DNA of 45,764 nucleotides, taken from NCBI GenBank assembly GCA_910584345.1, contig CAJTZX010000032.1, positions 1 through 45,764 of the forward strand, read 5' to 3'. Source of the stretch: an uncultured Eubacterium sp. Lineage in GTDB: Bacteria > Bacillota > Clostridia > Lachnospirales > Lachnospiraceae. A program made the translations under genes and the position numbers. This document shows positions 26,741 to 35,222 of the stretch, piece after piece (position 1 is the stretch's first letter; every line of letters starts with the position of its first letter). The notes beneath the pieces were generated by a model. That model was not told the DNA's origin and did not search any database. It saw only the letters and a list, made by a program, of their open reading frames with translations.

Positions 26741-27648
26741 CGTATTTTTCCCTCCACTTTTTTATAAACAAGTGACATCATATTCCCCCAAAAAGCCGGT
26801 GCCTTAAAATTGATTTCTTTTCCATTTTTTTTCAATTCTAATGCTGCCATCACTTTTTGAATATCACTATATACATTTGCATATGGAGTATTTTCGTAAA
26901 AATATTTTTCTCCTACTAGACACATATCTTTGTTTTGAAATAGTCTATTTAGAATGGCAGGTGAAAAACCTTTCCCTGCAACCGCACATACTGGTAAATT
27001 ATAATATTCTCGAAAAAGAGTATGCGCAAATGAATCTACATTTGGAGTGCTTGTTATGTAAAGCAAACCATCTGAACTTAACAGTTCAATTACTTTATCA
27101 AAATATTGTTTAGGATTATCAATATATTGTATAACGCCTCTTAATATAATTAAATCAAATTTTTTATCAATTTTTATATTTGGAAGTTCTCCCTCATACA
27201 CAAAATATTTCTGTCGTGCCTTAAAAAGTGCATCTTTTCCTATTTCAACTCCGTAACAATTGTTATTTTTAGCAAAAAAATCTAAAAAACTTCCATCAGC
27301 ACATCCAATATCCAAAATATCATTATTTTCTTTCTTGAGCAAAAAATTGTTTATAAAATTATACTCCAGCTCATACATTTTTTTTCTCTTATCTACATCC
27401 TCCTGTACGGCTTGATGTACATTTGTTGAATAACTTTCCCAAAATTTCTTCTTACCCGATTCACTTAAAATTTCTTTTGCATACACAAAGCCGCAGTTTT
27501 GACATTGAACAACAGAAACTTTCTTTTTAAAAGTATTTGATGCCGCCGCATCTGACCCCCATGCATCTGAAATATAAAACAACCTGTTCTTTTTGCAACC
27601 GCAAATATCGCACTTATCAATAAATTTAAAATCTTGATCCGAATACAT
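26737..27648 (-). CDS. SAM-dependent methyltransferase with N-terminal zinc-ribbon
   Basis: A 303-residue protein with a zinc-ribbon at the N-terminus (CDICG at 13-17 and CQNCG at 49-53) and a class I methyltransferase: ILDIGCADGSFL (111-122), YGVEIGKDAL, DLIILRGVIQYI and SSDGLLYITSTPN. This combination is typical of sugar C- or O-methyltransferases related to the NovU/TylC3 group, but their C-terminal domain is absent. ATG after AGAGGAG. Overlap with the following radical SAM gene suggests a coupled modification. Confidence 0.85.
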   Translation of the reverse strand: MYSDQDFKFIDKCDICGCKKNRLFYISDAWGSDAAASNTFKKKVSVVQCQNCGFVYAKEILSESGKKKFWESYSTNVHQAVQEDVDKRKKMYELEYNFINNFLLKKENNDILDIGCADGSFLDFFAKNNNCYGVEIGKDALFKARQKYFVYEGELPNIKIDKKFDLIILRGVIQYIDNPKQYFDKVIELLSSDGLLYITSTPNVDSFAHTLFREYYNLPVCAVAGKGFSPAILNRLFQNKDMCLVGEKYFYENTPYANVYSDIQKVMAALELKKNGKEINFKAPAFWGNMMSLVYKKVEGKIR

Positions 27649-27710
27649 AATTTACTCCTCTAATACTTGTCTATATTTCTCACAAAATAATCGCGTTTAC
27701 CTTAAATACA

Positions 27711-29015
27711 TCAACGTATATGGTTTTTCCATTTTTCCTTGAACTTATTTATATCTTCATTACTATAAAATTTTTTGATATATTCGCTTTCATAGCAGCT
27801 ATGGTAATATTCTTTCGACATTTTAAATTTACCTAAAAAGTTTTGATATTGTTTTGCATAGTACTTTTTGGATCCATCATTCACTTTTTCAATTTCAATT
27901 TCATTCACCTGTAAAAACTCTTCAAGTTCTACACGTAAATTTTCTAATTTTTCTATTTGATAAATAAAGACCTGTTTACCATTCTGTACCCCAACTCCAT
28001 ACCCTTTCTCTTTATTAAACTCAATTTTAAATACATCTATTCCTAAAACATTCTTTATTGATCCATAGAAAAAGTTTTGTATAAAATGTTCCCTTACTTC
28101 ACTCCTATGATCTATCTCATACTGGCGCTCAAGCATATTCATACCGCAACTTAATCCCATAGCCAAAGGTTCAATCATTCGATCAAACAAAAATTGTGCA
28201 TCAAGATTATTCGTTTCCAAATCAGTATCAAACAGAAACATATTTACAATCCCGTTAAACATTAACGAAATATTTTGTGAAATAGGTTCTCTAATTCCTA
28301 TAATATATTTTTTACATCCTTCTTTCACGAGGTTCAGCCAATATGATTCATACGAATTTTCCAGAAAATCATAACCATTATGAAAATCTGTTGCAAGAAT
28401 ATTTTTGTTATGTAATATTCGGATCATTGTATTATTTCCAGTTTTAGGAGGTGACGCTACCGATACAAAATCAGCCCCTTTATCCAAATATACTACAAGA
28501 GGTTGATATTGTTTAATAATATTCTTATTTACATAACTATAATAATTTTTAAAATATTGATAAGCCAATTCAGCATTATATTTTTTAATATGTAAATCTA
28601 CATATTCCCTTATAAATAAAACTTTAAAAGTATTGAAGTTCAAAATAGTATTTTTAATGCCACATAGCTGCCTCTCTATCTCCAGCTGATGAATTTCGCT
28701 AACTGCTAATATAATAATACTATCTGGATTCCTCTTACAAAAATCTTCCATCTCATACACAGAAATTATTGGTATTTCTTTATTATAATAAATATTATTA
28801 TGGGGAATATTAACTTGTACTTGCGGCTTTATTTTACTATGCTGTTTTTTTAAATCATTATCTACAAAAAACATTACATTATATTCCATATATTGCAATT
28901 CATATTCATTTATCAATTGTTGGCCAATCCATCCGGCGCCAAAAATTAGAATTGGACATTTGCTCTCTCCCGGATAATGATTTACAGCAAACAAACCTAT
29001 CGCATTTTTTTTCAT
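27711..29015 (-). CDS. sulfotransferase-like protein with N-terminal Rossmann-like module
   Basis: A 434-residue protein. Residues 20-128 hold the recurring module (PILIFGAGWIG, VMFFVDND, SIIILAV). The C-terminal part resembles capsular-polysaccharide sulfotransferase-like proteins: SVASPPKTGNNTM (185-197) resembles the 5'-phosphosulfate loop of PAPS sulfotransferases, and IIGIREPISQNISLMF (238-253) resembles the 3'-phosphate-binding RxPxxxxxS stretch. The similarity is by motif only. The cluster makes a 3'-phosphorylated CDP-amidate donor, chemically parallel to PAPS, so it could instead transfer phosphoramidate; that is inference. Confidence 0.6.
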   Translation of the reverse strand: MKKNAIGLFAVNHYPGESKCPILIFGAGWIGQQLINEYELQYMEYNVMFFVDNDLKKQHSKIKPQVQVNIPHNNIYYNKEIPIISVYEMEDFCKRNPDSIIILAVSEIHQLEIERQLCGIKNTILNFNTFKVLFIREYVDLHIKKYNAELAYQYFKNYYSYVNKNIIKQYQPLVVYLDKGADFVSVASPPKTGNNTMIRILHNKNILATDFHNGYDFLENSYESYWLNLVKEGCKKYIIGIREPISQNISLMFNGIVNMFLFDTDLETNNLDAQFLFDRMIEPLAMGLSCGMNMLERQYEIDHRSEVREHFIQNFFYGSIKNVLGIDVFKIEFNKEKGYGVGVQNGKQVFIYQIEKLENLRVELEEFLQVNEIEIEKVNDGSKKYYAKQYQNFLGKFKMSKEYYHSCYESEYIKKFYSNEDINKFKEKWKNHIR

Positions 29016-29056
29016 CTCTTTTTTACCTTCTTTTGATTCTAATATGTTACATTATA

Positions 29057-29944
29057 TTACGATATTTTAGTAAAAATTTGATTCATCCATTCAGATAGAA
29101 AAAATTTTAAAACAGACAGTGGCCAAATTAATATGTTTTTAAAAGCCACGTGTTGTAAAATAGTTTTTCTCGTATATTTATAAAAAATTATACTAAATTT
29201 TCCATGATAATTTTCTTTCCATGGTTTATCTGCCCCCATATAATGTATCACTTTAATTTTCTTTCTATATTTCAAATAAAAAAATGGATAATTGATAAAA
29301 TCTAGAAGTCCATGAAAACGAGCTTCATAATTATACCTCCAATCAATCAAACCTATTTTATCATGAAAAAATTTGTTAATAAGATCCTGATCACAATTTT
29401 GCACTTGATCGGGATGTTTTTTTGCAAACAAGAGTAACTCTTTTAAATCTAATTCTTTTCTTAACAAATCTAAATTCATAAGTAAAACACCTGCGTTTAC
29501 ATATGTGTCTCTTCCAATATTTAGTTTTTTCTTAACCTCGTCTATTCCTAGAGATGTGTCTGGTACTGCCATAAATAAATTTTCATCAAAATCTAAATGA
29601 TAGCATTCACTAATATCTCCATTTATAATCATATCTGTATCAAGATATAAAACCCGATGCACATTTTCAGGTAAAAGTAATGGTGCAAATAAACGAAAAT
29701 ATGTTTCTTTTGAAAACGATGCCACCGGCACTCCCTGCATCATAGAATCATCATCAATTTTAATAATCTTTATTTCTTCATCATTTTGATTTACCCATTT
29801 TCGAAGTCCCGCTAGTTTATTCCTTTCCAACTCAGAATAAAATACATAAAGAACAATTTTTTCTGAATTGTTAGCAAAAAGACTTTTAAGCATTATCATA
29901 GCCGTTCCAAAATAAGCATTATTTATAGGTATAAGTATATTCAT
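29057..29944 (-). CDS. GT8 family glycosyltransferase
   Basis: A 295-residue retaining GT-A transferase of family 8: IPINNAYFGTAMIMLKSL near the N-terminus, ASFSKETYFRLFAPLLLP, metal site LYLDTDMI, YVNAGVLLMNL, CDQDLIN and the second metal site HYMGADKPW. These are the full set of GT8 motifs, so it is probably active; such enzymes add galactose or glucose to polysaccharide cores. A basic hydrophobic C-terminus may bind the membrane. The ATG at 29944 follows an in-frame TTG. Confidence 0.92.
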   Translation of the reverse strand: MNILIPINNAYFGTAMIMLKSLFANNSEKIVLYVFYSELERNKLAGLRKWVNQNDEEIKIIKIDDDSMMQGVPVASFSKETYFRLFAPLLLPENVHRVLYLDTDMIINGDISECYHLDFDENLFMAVPDTSLGIDEVKKKLNIGRDTYVNAGVLLMNLDLLRKELDLKELLLFAKKHPDQVQNCDQDLINKFFHDKIGLIDWRYNYEARFHGLLDFINYPFFYLKYRKKIKVIHYMGADKPWKENYHGKFSIIFYKYTRKTILQHVAFKNILIWPLSVLKFFLSEWMNQIFTKIS

Positions 29945-29995
29945 CAACTTGCCGTACTCCCGCTCTATGTTAATATAATATTTATGTTGGTATAA

Positions 29996-30931
29996 TTAAC
30001 GATAAAAATCAGCTGTTTTTTTCAACCCCGTTATAAAATCAATATTTTCAATCTGTCCAAACTCTTCTTCATAGCGTTTTATATTTAAAACATTCACAGG
30101 AACATCAACTTTTCTGCCTGCTTCATATCGTACTGGTAAATTTTTACCAATTACTTCTTGAATTGATAATATAACTTCATTAACTGACATCCCTTTTCCA
30201 CTTCCTATATTATATAATTTATAAGCTGTATGATCCTGCATTACTTTAAGCAATGCATTAACTGCATCTGTGATATATATGTAATCACGTACGACTGTCC
30301 CATCACCATACACGATCAACTCATCCCCCTGCAGAGCCTTTTTAACAAAAGTTGAAACTACTCCCTGTAAACCATCTGTTCTTTGAAATGGTCCATATGG
30401 ATTTGACATTCTAACAATACGATAGTCTATTCCATATTGATAATAATATAGATAAAGCAGCTTTTCAATAGTTAATTTCTGTATTCCATATGATGTAATA
30501 GGCTGTAATGGAGAGTCATCTTCTTTAGCCATATATCCAGAAAGACCATATATCGCTCCTCCAGAAGATACAAAACAAATTCTTTTAACTTGCTGTTGCA
30601 CACAAGCTTCTAACATTAATGTTGTGCTTTGTATATTTAGTAGTAATTCATCAGAAATCATTTTGTTTGAAGTAGCTGGTACATTAGTACTAATCAAATG
30701 ATAAACATATTCATGCCCAGCTATTAATTCACTAAAATTTGTTATTCTGCAAAAGTCGTCTAATATAATATGGATTCTATCGTTATTTTTTAAAAATAAA
30801 GGATATTCATCTGCATTCCGCCCAAATACAGTAATTGAAATATTTTCATTCATTAACAACTGGCATGTTAGATGTATTCCAATAAACCCCATACCACCTA
30901 TAATCAATATATTTTTTTGTCGTCTATGCAT
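29996..30931 (-). CDS. NAD-dependent epimerase/dehydratase (GalE-like extended SDR)
   Basis: A 311-residue extended SDR: nucleotide loop GGMGFIG (about 13-19), FVSSGGAIYG with the catalytic Ser, SYGIQKL with the YxxxK pair, SNPYGP and VYGDGTVVRDYIYI. It resembles UDP-glucose/UDP-glucuronate 4-epimerase-like enzymes, but the exact reaction cannot be read. Next to UDP-xylose synthase it may make or convert a pentose or hexuronic acid nucleotide. AGGAGAGG upstream of the ATG. Confidence 0.85.
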   Translation of the reverse strand: MHRRQKNILIIGGMGFIGIHLTCQLLMNENISITVFGRNADEYPLFLKNNDRIHIILDDFCRITNFSELIAGHEYVYHLISTNVPATSNKMISDELLLNIQSTTLMLEACVQQQVKRICFVSSGGAIYGLSGYMAKEDDSPLQPITSYGIQKLTIEKLLYLYYYQYGIDYRIVRMSNPYGPFQRTDGLQGVVSTFVKKALQGDELIVYGDGTVVRDYIYITDAVNALLKVMQDHTAYKLYNIGSGKGMSVNEVILSIQEVIGKNLPVRYEAGRKVDVPVNVLNIKRYEEEFGQIENIDFITGLKKTADFYR

Positions 30932-30994
30932 ATGTTGTTTTCCTCTCCTAAAACATTATCTGCATCTATTACTATATCTATTTATATTACCTCA

Positions 30995-32299
30995 TCAAAA
31001 TCTCCTCTTTGTGCTTTCATCCGACAGCAACCCATTTTCTATTAATTTATCTATGATAGGGATCAATACTGGTATAGGTTGAGCTATTATTTCACTGATT
31101 TCAAGCAAATCAAGTTTGCCATCTGCATACGCTATAAAATCTAACATCGGTTTAATATTTCCATAACTGTTTTTTTTACTTAATGTTGGATACAATCCTC
31201 GCTTTCCTAGTTGAGGTTCGCATAAACAATTCATTTTATAATATTTATTATATTCTAATACACGGATTATCTCCAAATAGATTTTCTTCGTACCTTCCAA
31301 CCCTTGAGGTGAAATTAACGCCATATTGTCATCAGACGTATGATATTCAGGGTAGCATCCATATTTAGAGCGACACACAACGCAAACTGGTAAATCTATA
31401 CCTGGAGCACAATACTGTCTTTCATCAGATCCTCTATCCAAAAACGAATATTTATGAAAATAAGACTTGGAATAATTTAACACATTCAGTGCAACTCTAT
31501 CAGCCAAAGTATTCCCAAAGCGTGATGCAATATAAGATATATCCCTATCATCACCAACACAGGTTAATACATAACCTGCAACTATATTTTTTTTCATTTC
31601 TGCAAAATTTTGAGACAAATAATAGATAGCTCCAATTGTTTCAGGAGCAATCAAAAATCGATAATGATATCTGCGAATTTTCATCTTCTTAATGGCATCT
31701 ATTAATGCAACCATCAAACAAGGTCCAGAAAGTTCATTATTCGCCATCGACGGATGGCAAATATAAGTAGAGAAAAAAACTTCTTTATTTTGATTCTTTT
31801 CCATAGTAGAAGGAATTATAATTTCTCCATAAGTCATATATCCCTTTTTTAACTCACTATCAATATAGAGATGATACTTTCCTTCTTTCAGTCCATCTCT
31901 CTGATTTTTGCTCATACAAAAGCCACTTCTTTTTTGATAATAAGATGTTACATATGGTATCGCATTTGGACGTGAATCTTCTACAACTAAATATTTTTGC
32001 AGCTCCTCATAACTTACATACTTATCTATTGGCTCTGAATAACCGATAACGTGAAGATTACAGTCTGCAAAATCTATGATTTTTTTTCCATCTTCATTTT
32101 CAATATAAGCTTCTCTAATATTCCATTCATCTGGTACTATCCAATCAAAAGCTTTCGTTCCAGAAGGAACCTCATGGATTTGAAGTTCAGGAATATACTC
32201 TTTTAAAACAAGTAAGCTTTGTCGCACTCCATCCCCTGTCAAGCTCCTATTAATTGGAAAAAGTCTTTCAGCTAATTGATACATTTCATTTCCATTCAT
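30995..32299 (-). CDS. DUF4910/DUF2172 aminopeptidase-like protein
   Basis: A 434-residue protein of the family with an M28-like zinc-peptidase core (DUF4910/DUF2172) and a C-terminal winged helix. Conserved stretches are LFPINRSLTGDGVR (14-27), YICHPSMANNELSGP with candidate metal-ligand His, FLIAPETIGAI, LDRGSDERQYCAPGIDLP and EYHTSDDN. The winged-helix part covers about 370-430. Members are common in surface-glycan and flagellar glycosylation loci of many bacteria, but no substrate is established. ATG after AAAGGG. Confidence 0.85.
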   Translation of the reverse strand: MNGNEMYQLAERLFPINRSLTGDGVRQSLLVLKEYIPELQIHEVPSGTKAFDWIVPDEWNIREAYIENEDGKKIIDFADCNLHVIGYSEPIDKYVSYEELQKYLVVEDSRPNAIPYVTSYYQKRSGFCMSKNQRDGLKEGKYHLYIDSELKKGYMTYGEIIIPSTMEKNQNKEVFFSTYICHPSMANNELSGPCLMVALIDAIKKMKIRRYHYRFLIAPETIGAIYYLSQNFAEMKKNIVAGYVLTCVGDDRDISYIASRFGNTLADRVALNVLNYSKSYFHKYSFLDRGSDERQYCAPGIDLPVCVVCRSKYGCYPEYHTSDDNMALISPQGLEGTKKIYLEIIRVLEYNKYYKMNCLCEPQLGKRGLYPTLSKKNSYGNIKPMLDFIAYADGKLDLLEISEIIAQPIPVLIPIIDKLIENGLLSDESTKRRF

Positions 32300-32328
32300 G
32301 ATTATCCCTTTATTTCTGTTAATAAGTC

Positions 32329-33282
32329 TTATAGTATAACTTCTTTTAATTCATTTTTAAAATAATCAACTGTTTTTTTCAATCCATCCTCTAATGTAAC
32401 TGTTGGTTCCCAATTTAGTTCCTTTCTAGCCAAATCAATAGCTGGCCGTCTTTGTACCGGATCATCTTGAGGAAGAGGGCAAAAGACAAGTTTAGAATGA
32501 GAGCCTGTAAGGTTAATGATTTTTTCTGCTAGATCTAACATTGTTATCTCTACTGGATTTCCAAGATTCACAGGGCCAGTAAAATCAACACGGCTATTCA
32601 TCATATACAGCATTCCATTAATCAAATCATCTACATAACAAAAACTTCGTGTCTGTGTTCCATCACCATAAACAGTAATATCTTCTCCTTTTAATGCCTG
32701 AACAATAAAATTAGATATCACTCTTCCATCATCAGAACGCATTCTCGGTCCATATGTATTAAAAATACGAATCACCTTAATATCAACTCCATGCTGCCTA
32801 TGATAGTCAAAAAAAAGTGTTTCTGCCATTCGTTTCCCCTCATCATAACAAGAACGTACACCATTCGGATTTACACATCCTCTATAATTCTCTGATTGTG
32901 GATGAACTTCCGGATCTCCATATACTTCACTTGTACTTGCCTGTAATATTCTGGCATGACAACGTTTTGCCAATCCTAATGTATGCAGTGCACCAATCAC
33001 ACTTGTCTTACCAGTTTTAATTGGATCGTATTGATAGTAAATTGGGCTGGCAGGACATGCAAGATTGTAAATCTGATCGCATTCTACATATACGTCTTCC
33101 AGTACATCCTGACGTATAAACTCAAAATAAGGATTGTCCATCAAATGCCGAATATTATCTTTCTGTCCTGTAAACAAATTATCCATACACACCACATCAT
33201 TACCTAATTCCAATAACTTCTCACATAGATGAGATCCTATAAATCCTGCTCCTCCTGTAACCAAGGCTCTTGTTCGTTTCAC
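32329..33282 (-). CDS. UDP-glucuronate decarboxylase (UDP-xylose synthase)
   Basis: A 317-residue extended SDR. TGGAGFIGSHL binds NAD, ACPASPIYYQYDPIKT and LQASTSEVYGDP are signature stretches of UDP-xylose synthases, SCYDEGKR holds the YxxxK pair, and RIFNTYGPRM plus DGTQTRSFCYV complete the pattern. It converts UDP-glucuronate to UDP-xylose. The start is GTG at 33282, eight bases after AAGGAGG (33297-33291); a GTG at 33309 lies upstream of that site and is rejected. UDP-glucose dehydrogenase is not in the window, so the glucuronate must come from elsewhere. Confidence 0.9.
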   Translation of the reverse strand: MKRTRALVTGGAGFIGSHLCEKLLELGNDVVCMDNLFTGQKDNIRHLMDNPYFEFIRQDVLEDVYVECDQIYNLACPASPIYYQYDPIKTGKTSVIGALHTLGLAKRCHARILQASTSEVYGDPEVHPQSENYRGCVNPNGVRSCYDEGKRMAETLFFDYHRQHGVDIKVIRIFNTYGPRMRSDDGRVISNFIVQALKGEDITVYGDGTQTRSFCYVDDLINGMLYMMNSRVDFTGPVNLGNPVEITMLDLAEKIINLTGSHSKLVFCPLPQDDPVQRRPAIDLARKELNWEPTVTLEDGLKKTVDYFKNELKEVIL

Positions 33283-33334
33283 CCGTGTAACCTCCTTACC
33301 TCTGTACACTTAAACTCAATTAACTTTCAAATGA

Positions 33335-33970
33335 CTATAATCCAAATTTGATATTATTGTTCCTATCAATTTCATTCATATTTTCTTGACAAAATGAAAT
33401 AAATTCCATGTTAGTATCAAATAATGAAATTAATTCATCTTTCGTTTCGTAAAGATATTTATCTATATATAAAACGTAATAAATAATGTTACTACTAAAA
33501 TGAATATCAAAATATTGAGGAACTAAAAATACAATCATATTTTTTTCATTCGATTTTTTTAAAACTTTTAATATATAATCATAATGCTGCTGTATAAATA
33601 ACAGTTCCTCTTCATTTTTAACTGCGTGAATAAAACAAGTATCTTCCTTTATCATTTCTTGAAAGTTTTTTATACGCCTTTCATATTTCTGTTTGATATT
33701 TTCATAATCTTCCTCTAAACTATTTGTTATCTCATGAGGATAATTGATACCATATCGTTTATCTAAAATAATTTTCTGTCCCTTTTCTTCCCATACACTT
33801 AAATTTTCTTTTCGCAAAAACTCTGTAAAACCTGTATCTATTAGCTTTATAACTGCTTTTAAATCACTATTTGCCCAATCAAACGGACCGGACATACTAC
33901 GAAATCCATATCGCGCCATTGATGAAGCAACACCACAAAACCAGCCTAATGAAACAAAATATTTAAACAT
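33335..33970 (-). CDS. DUF1796-type papain-like protein (short paralogue)
   Basis: A 211-residue protein of the same family as the N-terminal part of the gene at 14785-15801: both start with MF, then FVSLGWFCG or FISLGCSCG, and both have SGPFDWANSDL or SGPFDWCISDL. This copy has Trp where the paralogue has the first Cys, and lacks the C-terminal Rossmann-like module. Start ATG at 33970 after GAAGGGG; an upstream ATG at 34000 is less likely. Function unknown. Confidence 0.78.
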   Translation of the reverse strand: MFKYFVSLGWFCGVASSMARYGFRSMSGPFDWANSDLKAVIKLIDTGFTEFLRKENLSVWEEKGQKIILDKRYGINYPHEITNSLEEDYENIKQKYERRIKNFQEMIKEDTCFIHAVKNEEELLFIQQHYDYILKVLKKSNEKNMIVFLVPQYFDIHFSSNIIYYVLYIDKYLYETKDELISLFDTNMEFISFCQENMNEIDRNNNIKFGL

Positions 33971-34060
33971 GTTTTCCCCTTCTAAAACATTACAAATCAT
34001 TTTATATTTATAATTTACATTTTATCTGTCCAATTTATCAATATTATTCAGTAAATTATT

Positions 34061-35203
34061 TTATAATTCTAAAATTTTATCAGCAACTACCTCAAAAAAC
34101 GGTTTTTCAGGAGTATTTCTCTTTTTAATAAAATATTCTTCATACTTTTTAGTTTTTATATAGTGATATTTGCTAATTTTTTTTATAATATCCTGATCAC
34201 AATATTGATTACTTACGTTCAACGCCTGGATCTTTAAAGCATTTATAAATGGAATATAATAGTCTTCCCACTCAAAACTTTTTTTGATTTCATTCATATA
34301 AATAAGTAAAAAATCTTTTTTAAATAACATTATATAGCTCATAGCTGAAGTCGTATGACATATCACCAATTCTGCATCTTTAATTAATTGAGCCGTCTGA
34401 TTGATAAATATTTTTCTATTTCCAAAAATATCACCGTCTTTATAATCAGATCGCGGATGTGCTGCTACAACTACCTTGCAATCTAACAACTTTTCTATAC
34501 GGTCAAACAGATTATTTAATGGACAAAAGTAATTTTTTTCTACCTCAAATGGTGACTTTATTCCCACCATTTGATAATCTCCGTGATAAACATAATTTTC
34601 ATCAATAAATAGAATATACTTTTCTTCTAGAATCTTATCAGTAGATTCTTTAATTTTTAAATAATTGTCATAATCAAGAGTATGAATCATACAATTCTTA
34701 TTTTTCTTAATTGCATATGCACTTGGAAATTCTCTATAACATGCTTTTGTAGCAATAAAATTATATGTTGGCGGAAAGAACATATTCAGCACCATCGGGA
34801 TTATTTTTTTTTGCCTGTTGCTATAACCATTTTTGCCAAAATCCTTGTTAAAGCTCACCAAATATGGTTGTGGATACACCACCCCATACCTATATCCTGT
34901 CAATCCAAGGATCATTTCTACGTAGTATGTCTGTTTCATTAAGGGAGGTAAAATAAGTATACAAAATGTATCTTGCCGGCGGTTTTTTAACAATAGTTGT
35001 ATTAATTCTTTATATTTCATAATTTTTTTTACATCCGGATGCACTAACGGTTCTCTTACTTTTGGCATTCTTTTGCCTAAAAAAATATCAGTTAACATCC
35101 AAATTTCTGCTTTTACATTTCTATTATTCCATACCGGTAGCCCATATTTTTCGTATTCAAATACAGCCATATCAAAATATATAATATATATAACTTTTTT
35201 CAT
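34061..35203 (-). CDS. putative GT-B-type glycosyltransferase, uncharacterised
   Basis: A 380-residue soluble protein. The second half looks like a GT-B C-terminal domain: VVVAAHPRSDYK, ELVICHTTSAMSYIMLF and DFLLIYMNE, the pattern of HP and H-T-T-S-A loops seen in polysialyltransferase- and CDP-glycerol-type enzymes. In a cluster with a CMP-nonulosonate-like pathway it is a candidate nonulosonate transferase, but that is inference. The ATG at 35203 has AAGGGG upstream. It follows the radical SAM gene by 19 bases. Confidence 0.6.
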   Translation of the reverse strand: MKKVIYIIYFDMAVFEYEKYGLPVWNNRNVKAEIWMLTDIFLGKRMPKVREPLVHPDVKKIMKYKELIQLLLKNRRQDTFCILILPPLMKQTYYVEMILGLTGYRYGVVYPQPYLVSFNKDFGKNGYSNRQKKIIPMVLNMFFPPTYNFIATKACYREFPSAYAIKKNKNCMIHTLDYDNYLKIKESTDKILEEKYILFIDENYVYHGDYQMVGIKSPFEVEKNYFCPLNNLFDRIEKLLDCKVVVAAHPRSDYKDGDIFGNRKIFINQTAQLIKDAELVICHTTSAMSYIMLFKKDFLLIYMNEIKKSFEWEDYYIPFINALKIQALNVSNQYCDQDIIKKISKYHYIKTKKYEEYFIKKRNTPEKPFFEVVADKILEL

Positions 35204-35222
35204 ATTTCCCCTTCTATCTGCA

